A DNA stretch of 64,000 nucleotides from Albula goreensis (lineage: Eukaryota; Chordata; Actinopteri; Albuliformes; Albulidae). The notes under the pieces are model-generated. The model did not search any database, had not been told where the DNA came from, and was given only the letters and a program-made list of their open reading frames with translations. Location: positions 23,554,436 through 23,618,435 of the forward strand of contig CM040762.1 of NCBI GenBank assembly GCA_022829145.1, read 5' to 3'. Each line of letters starts with the position of its first letter. Positions within the stretch are counted from its first letter, which is position 1. Positions 1-9,659 of this stretch are shown here, piece by piece. Both the position numbers and the translations under genes were made by a program.

Positions 1-123
1 CATTGGTGCGTAAAGAACTCCCAGCATCCCTCCTCTGTTGATCTGTCATCTTCACTGTCCATCCTGTGCCAGCAGCAGCTGCATGCTCCGCTAATCTACC
101 TCCGCTCCCCCCCCTCACTGCAG

Positions 124-258
124 CTCCGACCAGCGAGCCCACCCGCCTCGCCGTGGATGATGTCACAGACAGCACCTGCTCCCTGAAGTGGCTTCCCCCA
201 GATAGAATAGGAGCAGGGGGTATCGATGGCTACATCATCGAGTACTGCGTAGAGGGAG
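124..258 (+). CDS. mybpc2: mybpc2 coding exon: first half of C7 FnIII domain
   Basis: First of nine coding exons of a myosin-binding protein C gene, a thick-filament protein of the sarcomere C-zone that binds myosin and titin. The gene enters from the left, so domains C0-C6 lie outside. The acceptor cag ends at 123. The exon starts in phase 1 (g|ct) and ends at 258 before gtaagg, again in phase 1. It encodes a fibronectin III start ([13 protein letters not shown], then a GGIDGY.IEYC strand) typical of MyBP-C C7. Together the nine exons give about 414 residues and all phases match, so the gene appears intact here. The paralogue call, mybpc2 rather than mybpc1 or mybpc3, is inference: the residues are compatible with fast or slow type, and the neighbour lrrc4b favours MYBPC2, as on human 19q13.33. 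A fish a/b duplicate cannot be distinguished. Confidence 0.88.
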
Positions 259-289
259 GTAAGGGACGTGTGGGTGGAACTGAAATGTC

Positions 290-376
290 TAAACCTAACC
301 AAAACCCAAACCCTTTCCTTAACCCTAACCCTAACACTAACCCTTACTCTAACCCTTACCCTAATCCTTACCCTTT
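290..376 (+). repeat. degenerate telomere-like (CCCTAA)n tract in intron
   Basis: A run of imperfect ccctaa-type units (aaccctaaccctaac and variants such as acccttaccct) lies 32 bases into the intron after the first visible mybpc2 exon. It resembles a short interstitial telomeric or satellite tract. It also produces a spurious open frame reading through the donor site. Confidence 0.75.
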
Positions 377-454
377 CCTTTTTTAAGAATACATTTATAT
401 AAGTTTACAATTCAACACAATACTACCTGAGACAGTTCAGACAGTGACACCAGC

Positions 455-506
455 ATTATATTATATTATATTATATTATATTATATTATATTATATTATA
501 TTATAA
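455..506. repeat. (TTATA)n pentanucleotide microsatellite
   Basis: About ten tandem copies of the pentamer ttata in the same mybpc2 intron. Pure simple repeat, likely polymorphic in length. Confidence 0.9.
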
Positions 507-735
507 ATTAATAGATATGTTCTCATGCAAATCCACCAAATCCAAAATCTTTTAGAGGGTAGAGAATCACAGTTAGGAGAATCTTGTGTATTTATATCAC
601 AGAATAACAGCCAGCATTTCTTCTTTCTTTGCCCTCTGCCTCTTGTCTCCTCGTTACTTTCTCATCTCTCTCCAGCCTGCTGGTCCCCTGTGCTCCATCG
701 CTCACTTTTTCTGCTCTCTCTCTTTCCTGTCTTAG

Positions 736-903
736 GCACAGACTGGATCCCTGCCAACACGGATCCCGTTGAGAAGAACCATTACACAGTCAGGGGACTG
801 CCCACGGGGGAGAAACTGTGCTTCAGAGTCGTGGCTGTTAACATCGCGGGCCGCAGCCCCCCTGCCATAATGAGCCAGGCTGTCACCATCCGTGAGATCA
901 TGG
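736..903 (+). CDS. mybpc2: mybpc2 coding exon: second half of C7 FnIII domain
   Basis: The acceptor cttag ends at 735. The first two bases complete a Gly codon with base 258, and the frame then reads TDWIPANTDPVEK, YTVRGLPTG and RVVAVNIAGRSPPA, the F and G strands of an FnIII domain with the usual NIAG turn. The exon ends at 903 before gtgagc in phase 1. The apparent open frame that continues to 1346 is intronic minisatellite and not coding. Confidence 0.9.
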
Positions 904-906
904 GTG

Positions 907-1312
907 AGCTGACCCCATCTGCCCCTCCCAGTGCCACCATCGGCCCCTCCCACCCATCTGCCCCTCCCAGTGCCACCATCGGCCCCTCCCACCCATCTGC
1001 CCCTCCCCCCTCGGCCCCAGTGCCCCACCAGCCCCTCCCACCCCATCTGCCCCTCCCAGTACCACCATCAGCCCCTCCTACTCCATTTGCCCCTCCCAAT
1101 GCCTCCATCAGCCCCTCCCACCCATCGGCCCCTCCCAGTACCACCATCAGCCCCTCCCACCCATCTGCCCCTCCCAATGCTCCACCATCGGCCCCTCCCA
1201 CCCATCTATCCCTCCCAGCTCCTCCCCCATCTGCCCCTCCCACCCCTATGCCCCTCCCACCTCCACCATCGGCCCCTCCTACCCTATCTGCCCCTCCCAG
1301 CTCCACCATCAC
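907..1312 (+). repeat. C-rich minisatellite, ~39 bp unit
   Basis: Tandem units of the type cccctcccacccatctgccc plus a ccagtgccaccatcgg half, about ten imperfect copies. The array begins almost at the splice donor after exon 736-903. Both strands are open over several hundred bases, giving low-complexity Pro/Ser or Gly-rich frames that should not be annotated as protein. Confidence 0.9.
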
Positions 1313-2744
1313 GTATCTATTTTGTGGAATCGTACCGTTTACATAGAAAGTTCAGCTGGATTTTTCTTTTAATGCACTGGCTTCCAGATCAAAGCTCCTA
1401 GCCGAGCTGATTTCTAATCTAAGGAAACTGTAACATGTTCTAGGGCAGTAAACCTAAATCAAAGCAGTATGTGCTTTGCTGAGATTTGGGTCGGGGTTTA
1501 CAAAGCCTCTCAGAATCACTCGTATGGATTGCGTTAAAAGCGTTCCAATAACTCAGAACTAAGCATACTCCCAGCTAAAATTAGGACTTGAGAGCTATTT
1601 ATCCACTGCTCTACACCTGCTATTTCCAGGGAGTACAATAATAACATTGATTTATGACAAGAGAAGGGCTGCAAAGCAGCAAATATGTATTTTTGATGCA
1701 TTTTTGAGGAAGTATGATATGTCCCCAATGGGTTCAGGGATATGCTAAGGAATATAATTATTACTTTCATCCAATATGTTTATGCCTACATAAAAATATG
1801 TAGAGGGCAGCCTTTGGGCTTCATAAATAGATATTCATACGGAATATATTTATTACAAATTATAGTGAAATGGCCATGGTATTTGATGTATAAATCATTT
1901 ATATGAAATGGCCAAGGTATTTGATGTGTAAATGTGTAAATTCTTTATACATGTATGGAAATATTTTATTCACTTTGGTAAGATATAGATGCAGTGAAAA
2001 TGCACCATGCACCATTTAACTCTTCATTTTGGTTTTTGTGCAATTTATAACTTATGTTCTCTACAAAAATTCTCTCTCAAACTCTGCTGTAGTAGGTAGG
2101 CTACTTTTTTAAGCTTGCTTATATAAAATTTGTTATCGATTCATCAGAATATAACCTTTAGTATAGCCCATATAGTCTTGTAGCCTATAAAACAATTCTA
2201 TGTCTAATTTGTACTGGACTATATTTGATCTAATCAGATTGATAGCTGATTTAACCAATGTACAGGTGAAGTAAAGTAGATTTGAGGGGAAGTCAATGAA
2301 AACTGCCTGATGGTGAGGTGGAAAATTGAAATAGCTAATGATCATACGTGTTATTATATCCCCATCATGACCCTTCACAAATAAAATATCTTACCAGCCT
2401 TCACAATTTTCTTTCACCAAACCAATATTTTCATATGCATTGGGTCTAGCAAACAGTTAAGAGTCGAACCATTTCAGGTAAACCAGGAGGATCAGAATCC
2501 AGAGGAGGGCAGAATCCTAATAAATTAAATGCTGTGGCAAAATATAGCTTTTGTACATGTAGGAAATAAGACCTTGAGACAGGACTTTCTGGGGATGAAA
2601 TAAGTTACAATGTGTTATATTAGAAAAGGATATGAGGTTAATTACCTGTTGATGAGCATTAAAGGCAATAAAGTTGGAAAAAAAAAGAAAAGGATATGAG
2701 AGCATGGGCTTGGGAGTACTGATTATAAATCAAAGGAGGTTATT
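1313..2744. other. AT-rich intron sequence, no gene seen
   Basis: Remainder of the long mybpc2 intron between C7 and C8. It holds a short direct duplication (a block starting gaaatggcca, at about 1868 and 1907) but no coding signal on either strand. Confidence 0.6.
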
Positions 2745-3040
2745 TTGAAGATATACTCATACAATTTTTTAGACCACACTTGGAATACTGTGTATAGTTC
2801 TTGGCCCCACTGTGCACGAAAGATATTCTTCAAAAATACAGGGAAACGAAACTGGTTTGGAATGAAGCTTAATAGCTACATGGAAATAATCAAGAAATGT
2901 AACATTTTCAGGTTAAAACGAGGAAATGAGACTTAGGGATGTTTAACTGTGGATTTACAATTACAAAAAGGTTCAATGACGTCAGCTACACAATAATTTC
3001 AGGTTAAATTCTGTCTCCTGAACTGGAGGAATGGACTTGA
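2745..3040 (+). mobile_element. decayed LINE (CR1/L2/Rex-like) reverse transcriptase C-terminal fragment
   Basis: The stretch beginning tagaccacacttggaatact corresponds to the conserved 'RPHLEYxVQ' segment at the end of CR1/L2/Rex-type LINE reverse transcriptases. It is followed by LKRGNE-like and FNDVSY-like blocks in the order expected for that region. It is heavily diverged, lacks a usable frame and sits in a mybpc2 intron. The family assignment rests on motif memory only. Confidence 0.45.
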
Positions 3041-3214
3041 TGTAAACTGTAGGTAAATGGGCTGGTACAGGTAGTTATGAGGGCCTTCCTTCTCTGAGAC
3101 ATGTTGTAAAAAACTTGCCCTGGGGTTATTTTTGAAGTATTTATCTGTGAACTTTTTAAAGAGTTTCTCCTCTTTTCATCTCTCCGTCTATCTCTCCGTC
3201 TATCTCTATCATAG

Positions 3215-3303
3215 AGCATCCTAAGATCCGCCTTCCCCGTCAACTGAGAACCAAGTACATCAAGAAAGTTGGTGAGAAGGTCAACCTGGTCATTCCCTTC
3301 CAG
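3215..3303 (+). CDS. mybpc2: mybpc2 coding exon: start of C8 Ig domain
   Basis: The acceptor atag ends at 3214. The bases ag complete a Glu codon with base 903, then the frame reads [20 protein letters not shown] and VNLVIPFQ, the first strands of an I-set Ig domain in MyBP-C C8. The donor is at 3304 (gtgtgt) and the exon ends in phase 0. Confidence 0.92.
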
Positions 3304-3452
3304 GTGTGTTGGCTGTATGGGGCCTCCCGTCTGCCCTGCGCAGACTCGACTCGCGTCCTGACATCCTTCATGTTCGTTTCAGTCCAGCATCTGCTTGTGA
3401 CGTCGCTTTTCCAAGTCACTGAGCGCAACGTTTCTCTCTTCCCGCCCGACAG

Positions 3453-3648
3453 GGGAAACCTCGCCCCATCGTTAACTGGTACAAAGACGGAGAGCCGCTC
3501 GATGAGAAGAAAGTACCAGTGCGCACCAGCGACTTTGACACCATTCTCTTCATCCGTTCAGCTGAGAGAGATCATTCTGGCACATACACGCTGTCTGTGA
3601 AGATCGAGAACATGGAGGACAAGGCCAACATCGAGATCCAGATCGTGG
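3453..3648 (+). CDS. mybpc2: mybpc2 coding exon: rest of C8 Ig domain
   Basis: The acceptor cgacag ends at 3452. The frame reads [16 protein letters not shown], then [18 protein letters not shown] with the Ig D-x-G-x-Y motif, and ends NIEIQIV. The donor gttagt is at 3649 and the phase is 1. The Trp of the C strand and the Tyr of the F strand are both present, as expected of an I-set domain. Confidence 0.92.
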
Positions 3649-4050
3649 GTTAGTATCTCCGTCGTCAACGTCCTGCCTCTCTTGTCAGCCCCAGCCAATG
3701 GCAAAGCAGCATGTACTGCTGAATAGTAAATGTTTTAATTCGTTAGCTCATCTAAACATGTCAAAATATTGTTTTATCAGAAGGATGCTTTGTAATTTCT
3801 GAAGATTACGAAAACATGGTAAATGTTTGGTGATGCTGCATTCACATGGGTGGCAACTGAAAGACAAAACAGCACGCTACAATCTTATTTGCAGTTAGTG
3901 GACTCTGCTAGGTGATGCACTTCAAATAACATAAACAATATAATTTATTCATTTAAAATGATTTGCATTCAGCAATTTTAATTATTGGTTATGATGATAA
4001 AAAAGAGCAAAAGAGCTTATTACAAAACAATGGAATCAAATAAAAGTATA

Positions 4051-4353
4051 GGTATGTGTCACTTCATGTCCATGATACGTTCTGTGAAATAGGATGTTAT
4101 GTGATTTGGCCGTTGTGTGAACACCATATTATCAAAGCTATATGGGATACTGTAGTGTACCTGTATTGTAAATAACCAAGATACTGTACACATACAGTAC
4201 TGTGTTTCAGCTAATGTATGTGGCAAGGTAATATATGGGTTAAATAGGTTACGTCCACTAAATCCCATTCTCCGATCAGTATTTCTGAACTGAATTATAA
4301 CCTTATGGGGCCATGGATGTATATGTAGTCAGATGTTATGCAGCGCATACCTG
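4051..4353. mobile_element. Tigger/pogo-type MITE fragment in mybpc2 intron
   Basis: The left end (atgtgtcacttcatg, gatacgttctg, gatttggccgttgtgtgaac) and the right end (aaccttatgggg, gttatgcagcgcat, ctg) match, from memory, the two ends of a short Tigger-type DNA element abundant in mammals. The interior is only a few hundred bases, so it is non-autonomous. The flanking TA target site is partly mutated. It sits in the intron between the C8 and C9 exons. Confidence 0.6.
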
Positions 4354-5286
4354 CATAAATATTTCCGTTACCCCCATGTTTTCTCGAAAAATCAACATCC
4401 AGTTTAGCTGCACCATGATGGCAAATGGCAGTTTATAAAAATGGCTTGATGACATTTCAGAGGCATGTCACGGCAGAGGGAACATTCTCAATGCAACTTG
4501 CTGTCATACTATCAGTGAAAACAATTCGATTTATCTTCTGTCTCACACACCCATGCGAACATAGCCTGGGACAGGAAAATGAGGAAGGAAACAGCATCTT
4601 GTCTGTTTGCCAGCGATGTTTCGCCAGGTGGTTTGATAATCTCCGTACTGTGTCAATCACTGCGGGACATGAATTCACACCACTTCAAAGTTCCCCGCAT
4701 TTGAGAGGTGGTGTAGAAAACGCAAGCTGCTGAATTTGCTCACAATGAGCTGAGTGGAAATAAATTCCTTCCTACTTTGCCAAAGTATTGGAGTCACACA
4801 CCAGTAAGCGAGCTCTGATTTGAAAAGCAGGAATCGGTCGCACACAGAGTGTGCAGTTCAGGCTGTCTGCCTTGCAGACTGTACGACTGCTGGAGACGCA
4901 AACGCTTTGGCAGTCCTGCCTGCGATTACGTAAAGTATCCTCCAGGATTAATCTAATGGACAAAATCAGGCGTGCTGATGGACTGGAGTGGTTTAGCATA
5001 GTGCACACTCAGCACATTGTTACACATTCGCTGTTTCCGGATGTGAATGGGCACACTTAGGTGTAATTTATGAACTATGATATCCAGATGAGCTGAGTCA
5101 CTGCATTGTGCCCTTTCAACTCAGTTCAGTTTATTTTAATTGCATTTTTTTATTCATCTCAAAGTGGCGACATTAAAACAAATAACAACAAGAAGAGACC
5201 AAACTGGACTGGACAGGGCTGCTTAAAGCTGAGCGCAGAGGAAATTGCATTTACTAGCAAATGGCATTGCTGTGTCTCTCCTCCAG
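4354..5286. other. mybpc2 intron, no feature resolved
   Basis: Intron between C8 and C9. Short open frames exist on both strands (4425-4733 for example) but none resembles a known protein and none has splice context. The polypyrimidine tract and acceptor for the C9 exon lie at the right end. Confidence 0.5.
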
Positions 5287-5426
5287 AGAAGCCAGGCCCC
5301 CCCGTGGCCGTGCACGTTACTGATGTGTGGGGCTTCAACGCCGCTCTGGAATGGAAGCCCCCTAAAGACAACGGCAATGCCGAAATCACCGGCTACACCA
5401 TACAGAAAGCAGACAAGAAGACTAAT
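5287..5426 (+). CDS. mybpc2: mybpc2 coding exon: first half of C9 FnIII domain
   Basis: The acceptor ctccag ends at 5286. The frame begins [16 protein letters not shown] and continues [20 protein letters not shown], the classic FnIII A-C strands with the Trp and the Pro-Pro-x-Asp-Gly loop. The donor gtgagt is at 5427, phase 0. A long CA repeat follows in the intron. Confidence 0.93.
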
Positions 5427-5475
5427 GTGAGTTTAGAGGTGGACAGTGCTACATATCAGAGCAATACATGCATGC

Positions 5476-5478
5476 ACA

Positions 5479-5514
<36 letters not shown>

Positions 5515-5519
5515 CGCGC

Positions 5520-5612
<93 letters not shown>
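5476..5612. repeat. (AC)n dinucleotide microsatellite
   Basis: About 65 nearly uninterrupted CA units, with a few cg/tg breaks, in the 345-base intron between the two C9 exons. They begin only about 50 bases after the splice donor. Highly likely to be length-polymorphic. Confidence 0.97.
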
Positions 5613-5614
<2 letters not shown>

Positions 5615-5771
5615 CAAATGTCCAGGAGTTACTTCTCAAGAGTAATCGAAGAGAACTTCTCAGGAGTAATCTAAGAGCAGATCTCAGGAGGAATGTTACA
5701 GACAGCTAATGTGAGTATAATTAGTCTGTCCAAAGCAGAACTCACACTATGTGTGGTTTGTCTCCGTACAG

Positions 5772-5931
5772 GAGTGGTTCACAGTGTATGAGCACAACAG
5801 GCGTCCGAGCTGCACCGTGTCCGATCTGGTCATGGGCAACGAATACATGTTCCGCATCTTCAGTGAGAACATTTGTGGGCACAGTGACGAGGTGGGAATC
5901 AGTAAGAACACTGCCGTCATCACCAAGACAG
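5772..5931 (+). CDS. mybpc2: mybpc2 coding exon: second half of C9 FnIII domain
   Basis: The acceptor tacag ends at 5771. The frame reads EWFTVYEHNRRPSCTVSDL, then GNEYMFRIFSENICG and ends NTAVITKT, with the FnIII Tyr-x-Phe-Arg and Asn-x-x-Gly motifs. The donor gtaccc is at 5932 and the phase is 1. Confidence 0.93.
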
Positions 5932-6018
5932 GTACCCGTTTCACAACAGGGCTGTGTAACTGGCATGCTCACCGTGGTCGGCATGCAGCACTATTTACAC
6001 TCCACTGTGGTTTCGCAG

Positions 6019-6155
6019 GTCTGGTGAAGAAAACGTCTCCGTACAAGGAGAAAGACATGAACCATTCGCCTAAGTTCACTCAGCCACTCATGGACAGGAC
6101 TGTCATTGCTGGCTACACCACTGCCATTAGCTGCTCTGTGCGTGGCTACCCCAAG
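6019..6155 (+). CDS. mybpc2: mybpc2 coding exon: C9-C10 linker and start of C10 Ig domain
   Basis: The acceptor cgcag ends at 6018. The frame reads GLVKKTSPYKEKDMNHSPKF, then TAISCSVRGYPK, including the B-strand Cys of the Ig fold. The donor gtgggt is at 6156, phase 0. C10 is the main myosin-rod binding domain in this family. Confidence 0.93.
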
Positions 6156-6385
6156 GTGGGTCTTTGTGTGTGTGTCTGTGTATTCTGTGCTTTGTTTGTG
6201 TCTGTAGGTCCGTGTGTATCCGTGTGTGTGTGTAAGGGGGTTTCCTAATGGCTCTAAGGTTTATTTCGTGATGGAGCGCTGCTATTGGTCCCTATTGGTA
6301 AGACTGTCAACATCAAGCTAGTCATTGTGGTGCTACTCCTGCATGACACCCTCAACGTCAGTCCTGTATCTCCTCCGTCTCCCAG

Positions 6386-6572
6386 CCCAAGATCATCTGG
6401 ATGAAGAATAAGATGATAATTGGGGAAGACCCCAAGTTCCTCATGCAGAACAATCAAGGGGTGCTGACCCTCAACATCCGCAAGCCCGGCCTCTTTGATG
6501 GAGGTAAATACAGCTGCAAGGCCATCAATGACCTGGGCGAAGACGAGGTGGAGTGCAAACTGGAGGTCAGAG
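6386..6572 (+). CDS. mybpc2: mybpc2 coding exon: rest of C10 Ig domain
   Basis: The acceptor cccag ends at 6385. The frame reads [36 protein letters not shown] and [15 protein letters not shown]. The Ig Trp, the D-G-G-x-Y-x-C motif and the final G strand are complete. The donor gtacga is at 6573 and the phase is 1. Confidence 0.93.
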
Positions 6573-7049
6573 GTACGAACAGAACCCAAACGCAGAGATC
6601 CCCACCCTCAAAGCTACATACAAGGCCTCTAAGATACATTTCAGCGGTCTAAATGAAAACATTTCAGTCTTACTTGTTTCCGAACGCTATTACTGTGATA
6701 TGACACACATTATCATTCAAGTGGGAATTATAAACTGGAAGTCAGTGATAAGTCTGATACACAAAGTAGCTGGCTCGCTCATCAGGGTCACACTGCACAC
6801 ACAGTTGGGTCAAACCGGACAGCCACGCACAGCTGGGTCACGCCAGAAAGCAGCGATCATAGTTGGGTCGCGCTGGAGAGCCGCACACAGCTGGGTCACA
6901 CCACACGCACAGCTGTGGTGGGTCGTGGAATTTTTTCTCTTCCGGCTGCGACAGAGAGCGGGCTGGAGGCCGTGCTGAATAAGCGCAATGGAGTCCGCTC
7001 CGTCTGTCTCCTCTAAAAACACGCCCATCTCTTTCTCTCTCTTCACCAG
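6573..7049. other. last mybpc2 intron with short tandem cacagctgggtc units
   Basis: The last intron carries a small degenerate array at about 6790-6925 built on units like cacagctgggtcac (five or so copies). The ORFs in this region are not coding. Confidence 0.6.
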
Positions 7050-7084
7050 TTCACCAGCCAGACAAAGTAGAAGAGAAGAAGTGA
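7050..7084 (+). CDS. mybpc2: mybpc2 terminal coding exon (tail and stop)
   Basis: The polypyrimidine tract ctctttctctctcttcaccag ends at 7049. The exon adds the tail VHQPDKVEEKK and a tga stop at 7082-7084. A second AG eight bases further on would give a different short tail. I prefer 7050 because it directly follows the pyrimidine tract and gives a short charged tail after C10. The 3' UTR follows. Confidence 0.75.
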
Positions 7085-7177
7085 AGCGAGGAGAAGCAGC
7101 ACAGGAATGAGGAAAAAAGAAAAAAAAAAACAAGAACATAAATTTGGTTCAAGTGTGTCTTGCTAGAAGTGTATTAG

Positions 7178-7183
7178 AATAAA
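7178..7183 (+). promoter_or_regulatory. AATAAA polyadenylation signal of mybpc2
   Basis: aataaa lies 94 bases after the stop codon, followed by a T-rich stretch (gtctgtctttctgcatttgtc) within about 20-40 bases. This is the first canonical signal after the gene. Confidence 0.7.
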
Positions 7184-7906
7184 ATGTATTTGAAGTCTGT
7201 CTTTCTGCATTTGTCTTTTCACTCATTGCATATAATTACCTCACTTTCCTATGGGAGAAACATAATGGGCACATCTTAGCATCCTTTGAATGTCTAAGAC
7301 AATAACAGGAATTTGAATATGAATATGCTATACCAGTTCAGCACAGTGAAGACTGCAGTCACTTACATTCGTAAGATGTACAATTATAAAATTCTCAGTG
7401 TATATAACTTTCAAAGATCGATAATCAGAGCATGTTAAATCTATGACAGTTATATGCACAACTTTTTTCCCATTTCATCTTTGTTCTTTTTTCCTTCTGA
7501 AAAAATTGAAACAGAAAATTCATGGAGACTTAACGGTATGACAGAGAGTGATAGGATTGGCTGGCTTTGAGAGCACACAGTATTTTTTTATGGAGAAATC
7601 AATGTAAGTTTCTGTAAATAAATCTGTATATGTTTGCGTTCATGAGGAAAGTCATGTGATCCCATAGCAATGGGTGGATAAATGCACTTGCAGTGAATAC
7701 ACATAACATCTGGCAGAACAGTTATGTATTTAGAGGAGCGCTCCAGTAATTTGTATAGACGTAAATGCGAATTAAGCCTTATGTTAACTATGTATAGTGT
7801 GAGATAGGTGGCGGGAGGAGCAAACTTCTCTGCTCCTCCCATTGGACTGCTGTCAGCCTCCCTGTTCCCTCCCCCAGCCTGGAGAGCCAACAGGAGCAGC
7901 GACAGC
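7184..7906. other. intergenic, nothing recognised
   Basis: AT-rich sequence without coding or repeat structure that I can identify, up to a GC-richer patch at 7800-7900. Confidence 0.5.
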
Positions 7907-8134
7907 AGGGGCCTTGTGAAGAGGTAGCCTTACCTGAGGGGGATCTATGAACAGGCAGGCTTAAAATGGAGGGGATTCGTGAACAGGTAGGCTTACCTGA
8001 AGGGCCTTGTGAATAGACAGGCTTACCTGAGGGGGATGTGTGAGCAGACAGGCTTACCTGAGGGGCCTTGTGAATAGACAGGCTTATCTGAGGGGGATGT
8101 GTGAGCAGACAGGCTTACCTGAGGGGAATTTGGA
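7907..8134 (+). repeat. minisatellite, ~31/62 bp unit
   Basis: Alternating units of the form gacaggcttacctgaggg joined by ccttgtgaata or gatgtgtgagca, about seven half-units. The higher-order period is about 62 bases over the last four. Confidence 0.85.
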
Positions 8135-9659
8135 TCATCCCAGGTGTCAGTCATTGCCTTCAACAGACTAAATATTTAAAGCACAGCCGATCAGCCTGTA
8201 GGGGGCTGCTTTTTGCTTCTTTGTGGTTTTTGGTTACTTGGCTGTGGTAGTTTCATTTAAATCTATCTCAATCTTTACTTCTGTAGTATTCTCCTTAGAA
8301 TCCGGGTGGGGCTACTGATGGAGCCATCTGCCTGGTTTTGGTAATATATTTTTCCTGGTGTTGCTTGTCTTTTCTTCTCTTACCTCCCAGCAGAGTGGTC
8401 AAGCTTGCCACTGCACCACAATAATTGTTGTTTCAGAAATTTTCAAAAGCACAACCTGAAAATATCCATTTGCACATGCTTTAAAAATAAATCCAGGGAA
8501 ACTGTAGAGTAAGAGTAGGATTTGGACATTCACTTTTGAGTGACAGTCATGTCACCTAAAGTATTCATAAGTGGCTTTCGTATGAGCTGCAACAGTGAAG
8601 TGGTTCGGAGCACATCAGAAACAATGAAACAAAAGCAAACTAAAAATGGAACAACTACACGACACATGTCGACCATAACCCACCCTAGCCATCTCCCCAG
8701 ATCTAACAGAGGTAGATTGTGTGTGAAGAATTATCTGCTACCAGAATGGTTTGTGCAGAATATTTACCACTCAATGTAGTACAGCTACCAAACGATCTCT
8801 TTAATGTCTTTTGTCAAGTTTTCTGTGCTTTCTGTGCAAATAACAACACAATGCAATCTATGTGTTTTTTTTTCAGATTATAAACAAGCTATTGATACTG
8901 GTGCAATATGAAAGGTCAGTCTGATTGTAGCCTACGATGCAACTGTCCCCGAATTTGGTTATTCCAGCCAATTATCCATGATCATTGAGAACTGGTTCTG
9001 TGATATTGTGGCTGTGTATCCTTCATGTATCCATGCCTTTTCTGTGCAACACTCATTTTTGAAGAGAGTCTTTTGCATTTTACAAGTAGGGCAAAGGATT
9101 GAGAGATTCTTCTCTTCATGTCAACACATTCTGTTATAAACGCAAGTTAGTTTTGTCACTAGTGCTGATACTGCTGACTGAATTCGATCTGCTGGTGACC
9201 ATTATGCCAGGACACTATCAGTGCACAGATAGTGACAGATGACAGGTGCAAAGGGGTGTGAGGTTTAAGGTGATAGTTTTTTTTTTTTCCTGGACACAGT
9301 TGGGTGCATATAACATTAATCAATTGCTTTATGTATGTAGTTGCTCAACAAAACATAATTTTCAAACAGTCCAATGACCGGCAGTAAATTTGAAAATTTA
9401 AATGTAAAAGTCTTCTGCAAATCTAAATTGATTAAAAGAGTGGTATCAAAGTATCTGTGTTGTTTATCTGATTGTTTAATAACAGTTAATCTATTTAGAA
9501 TGAAACAATTTTTGACCTTTGTGACCAAAGGCACTGTTCCCCTGTAAACATTGACAAATTCTGCTGCGTCAGAGATTGGCACACATGCACTTACCATCTG
9601 TTCAACCCCATAGAGAATCTGCTCTTACGTTGCTTAAGGAACTTGCCTATTTGAGCTGA
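8135..9659. other. AT-rich intergenic, no gene seen
   Basis: Short open frames on both strands (such as 8540-8779 and 9316-9597) have no recognisable domain. Nothing else supported. Confidence 0.5.

Noticed and set aside
525-1346. 273-codon plus frame starting before the second C7 exon
   Set aside because: Only 736-903 is exon. The left part is intron and the right part is minisatellite; the donor at 904 fits MyBP-C structure.
7058-7135. Alternative acceptor for the last mybpc2 exon giving a different tail
   Set aside because: Possible, but the AG at 7048-7049 directly follows the pyrimidine tract; an exon start at 7050 is preferred.
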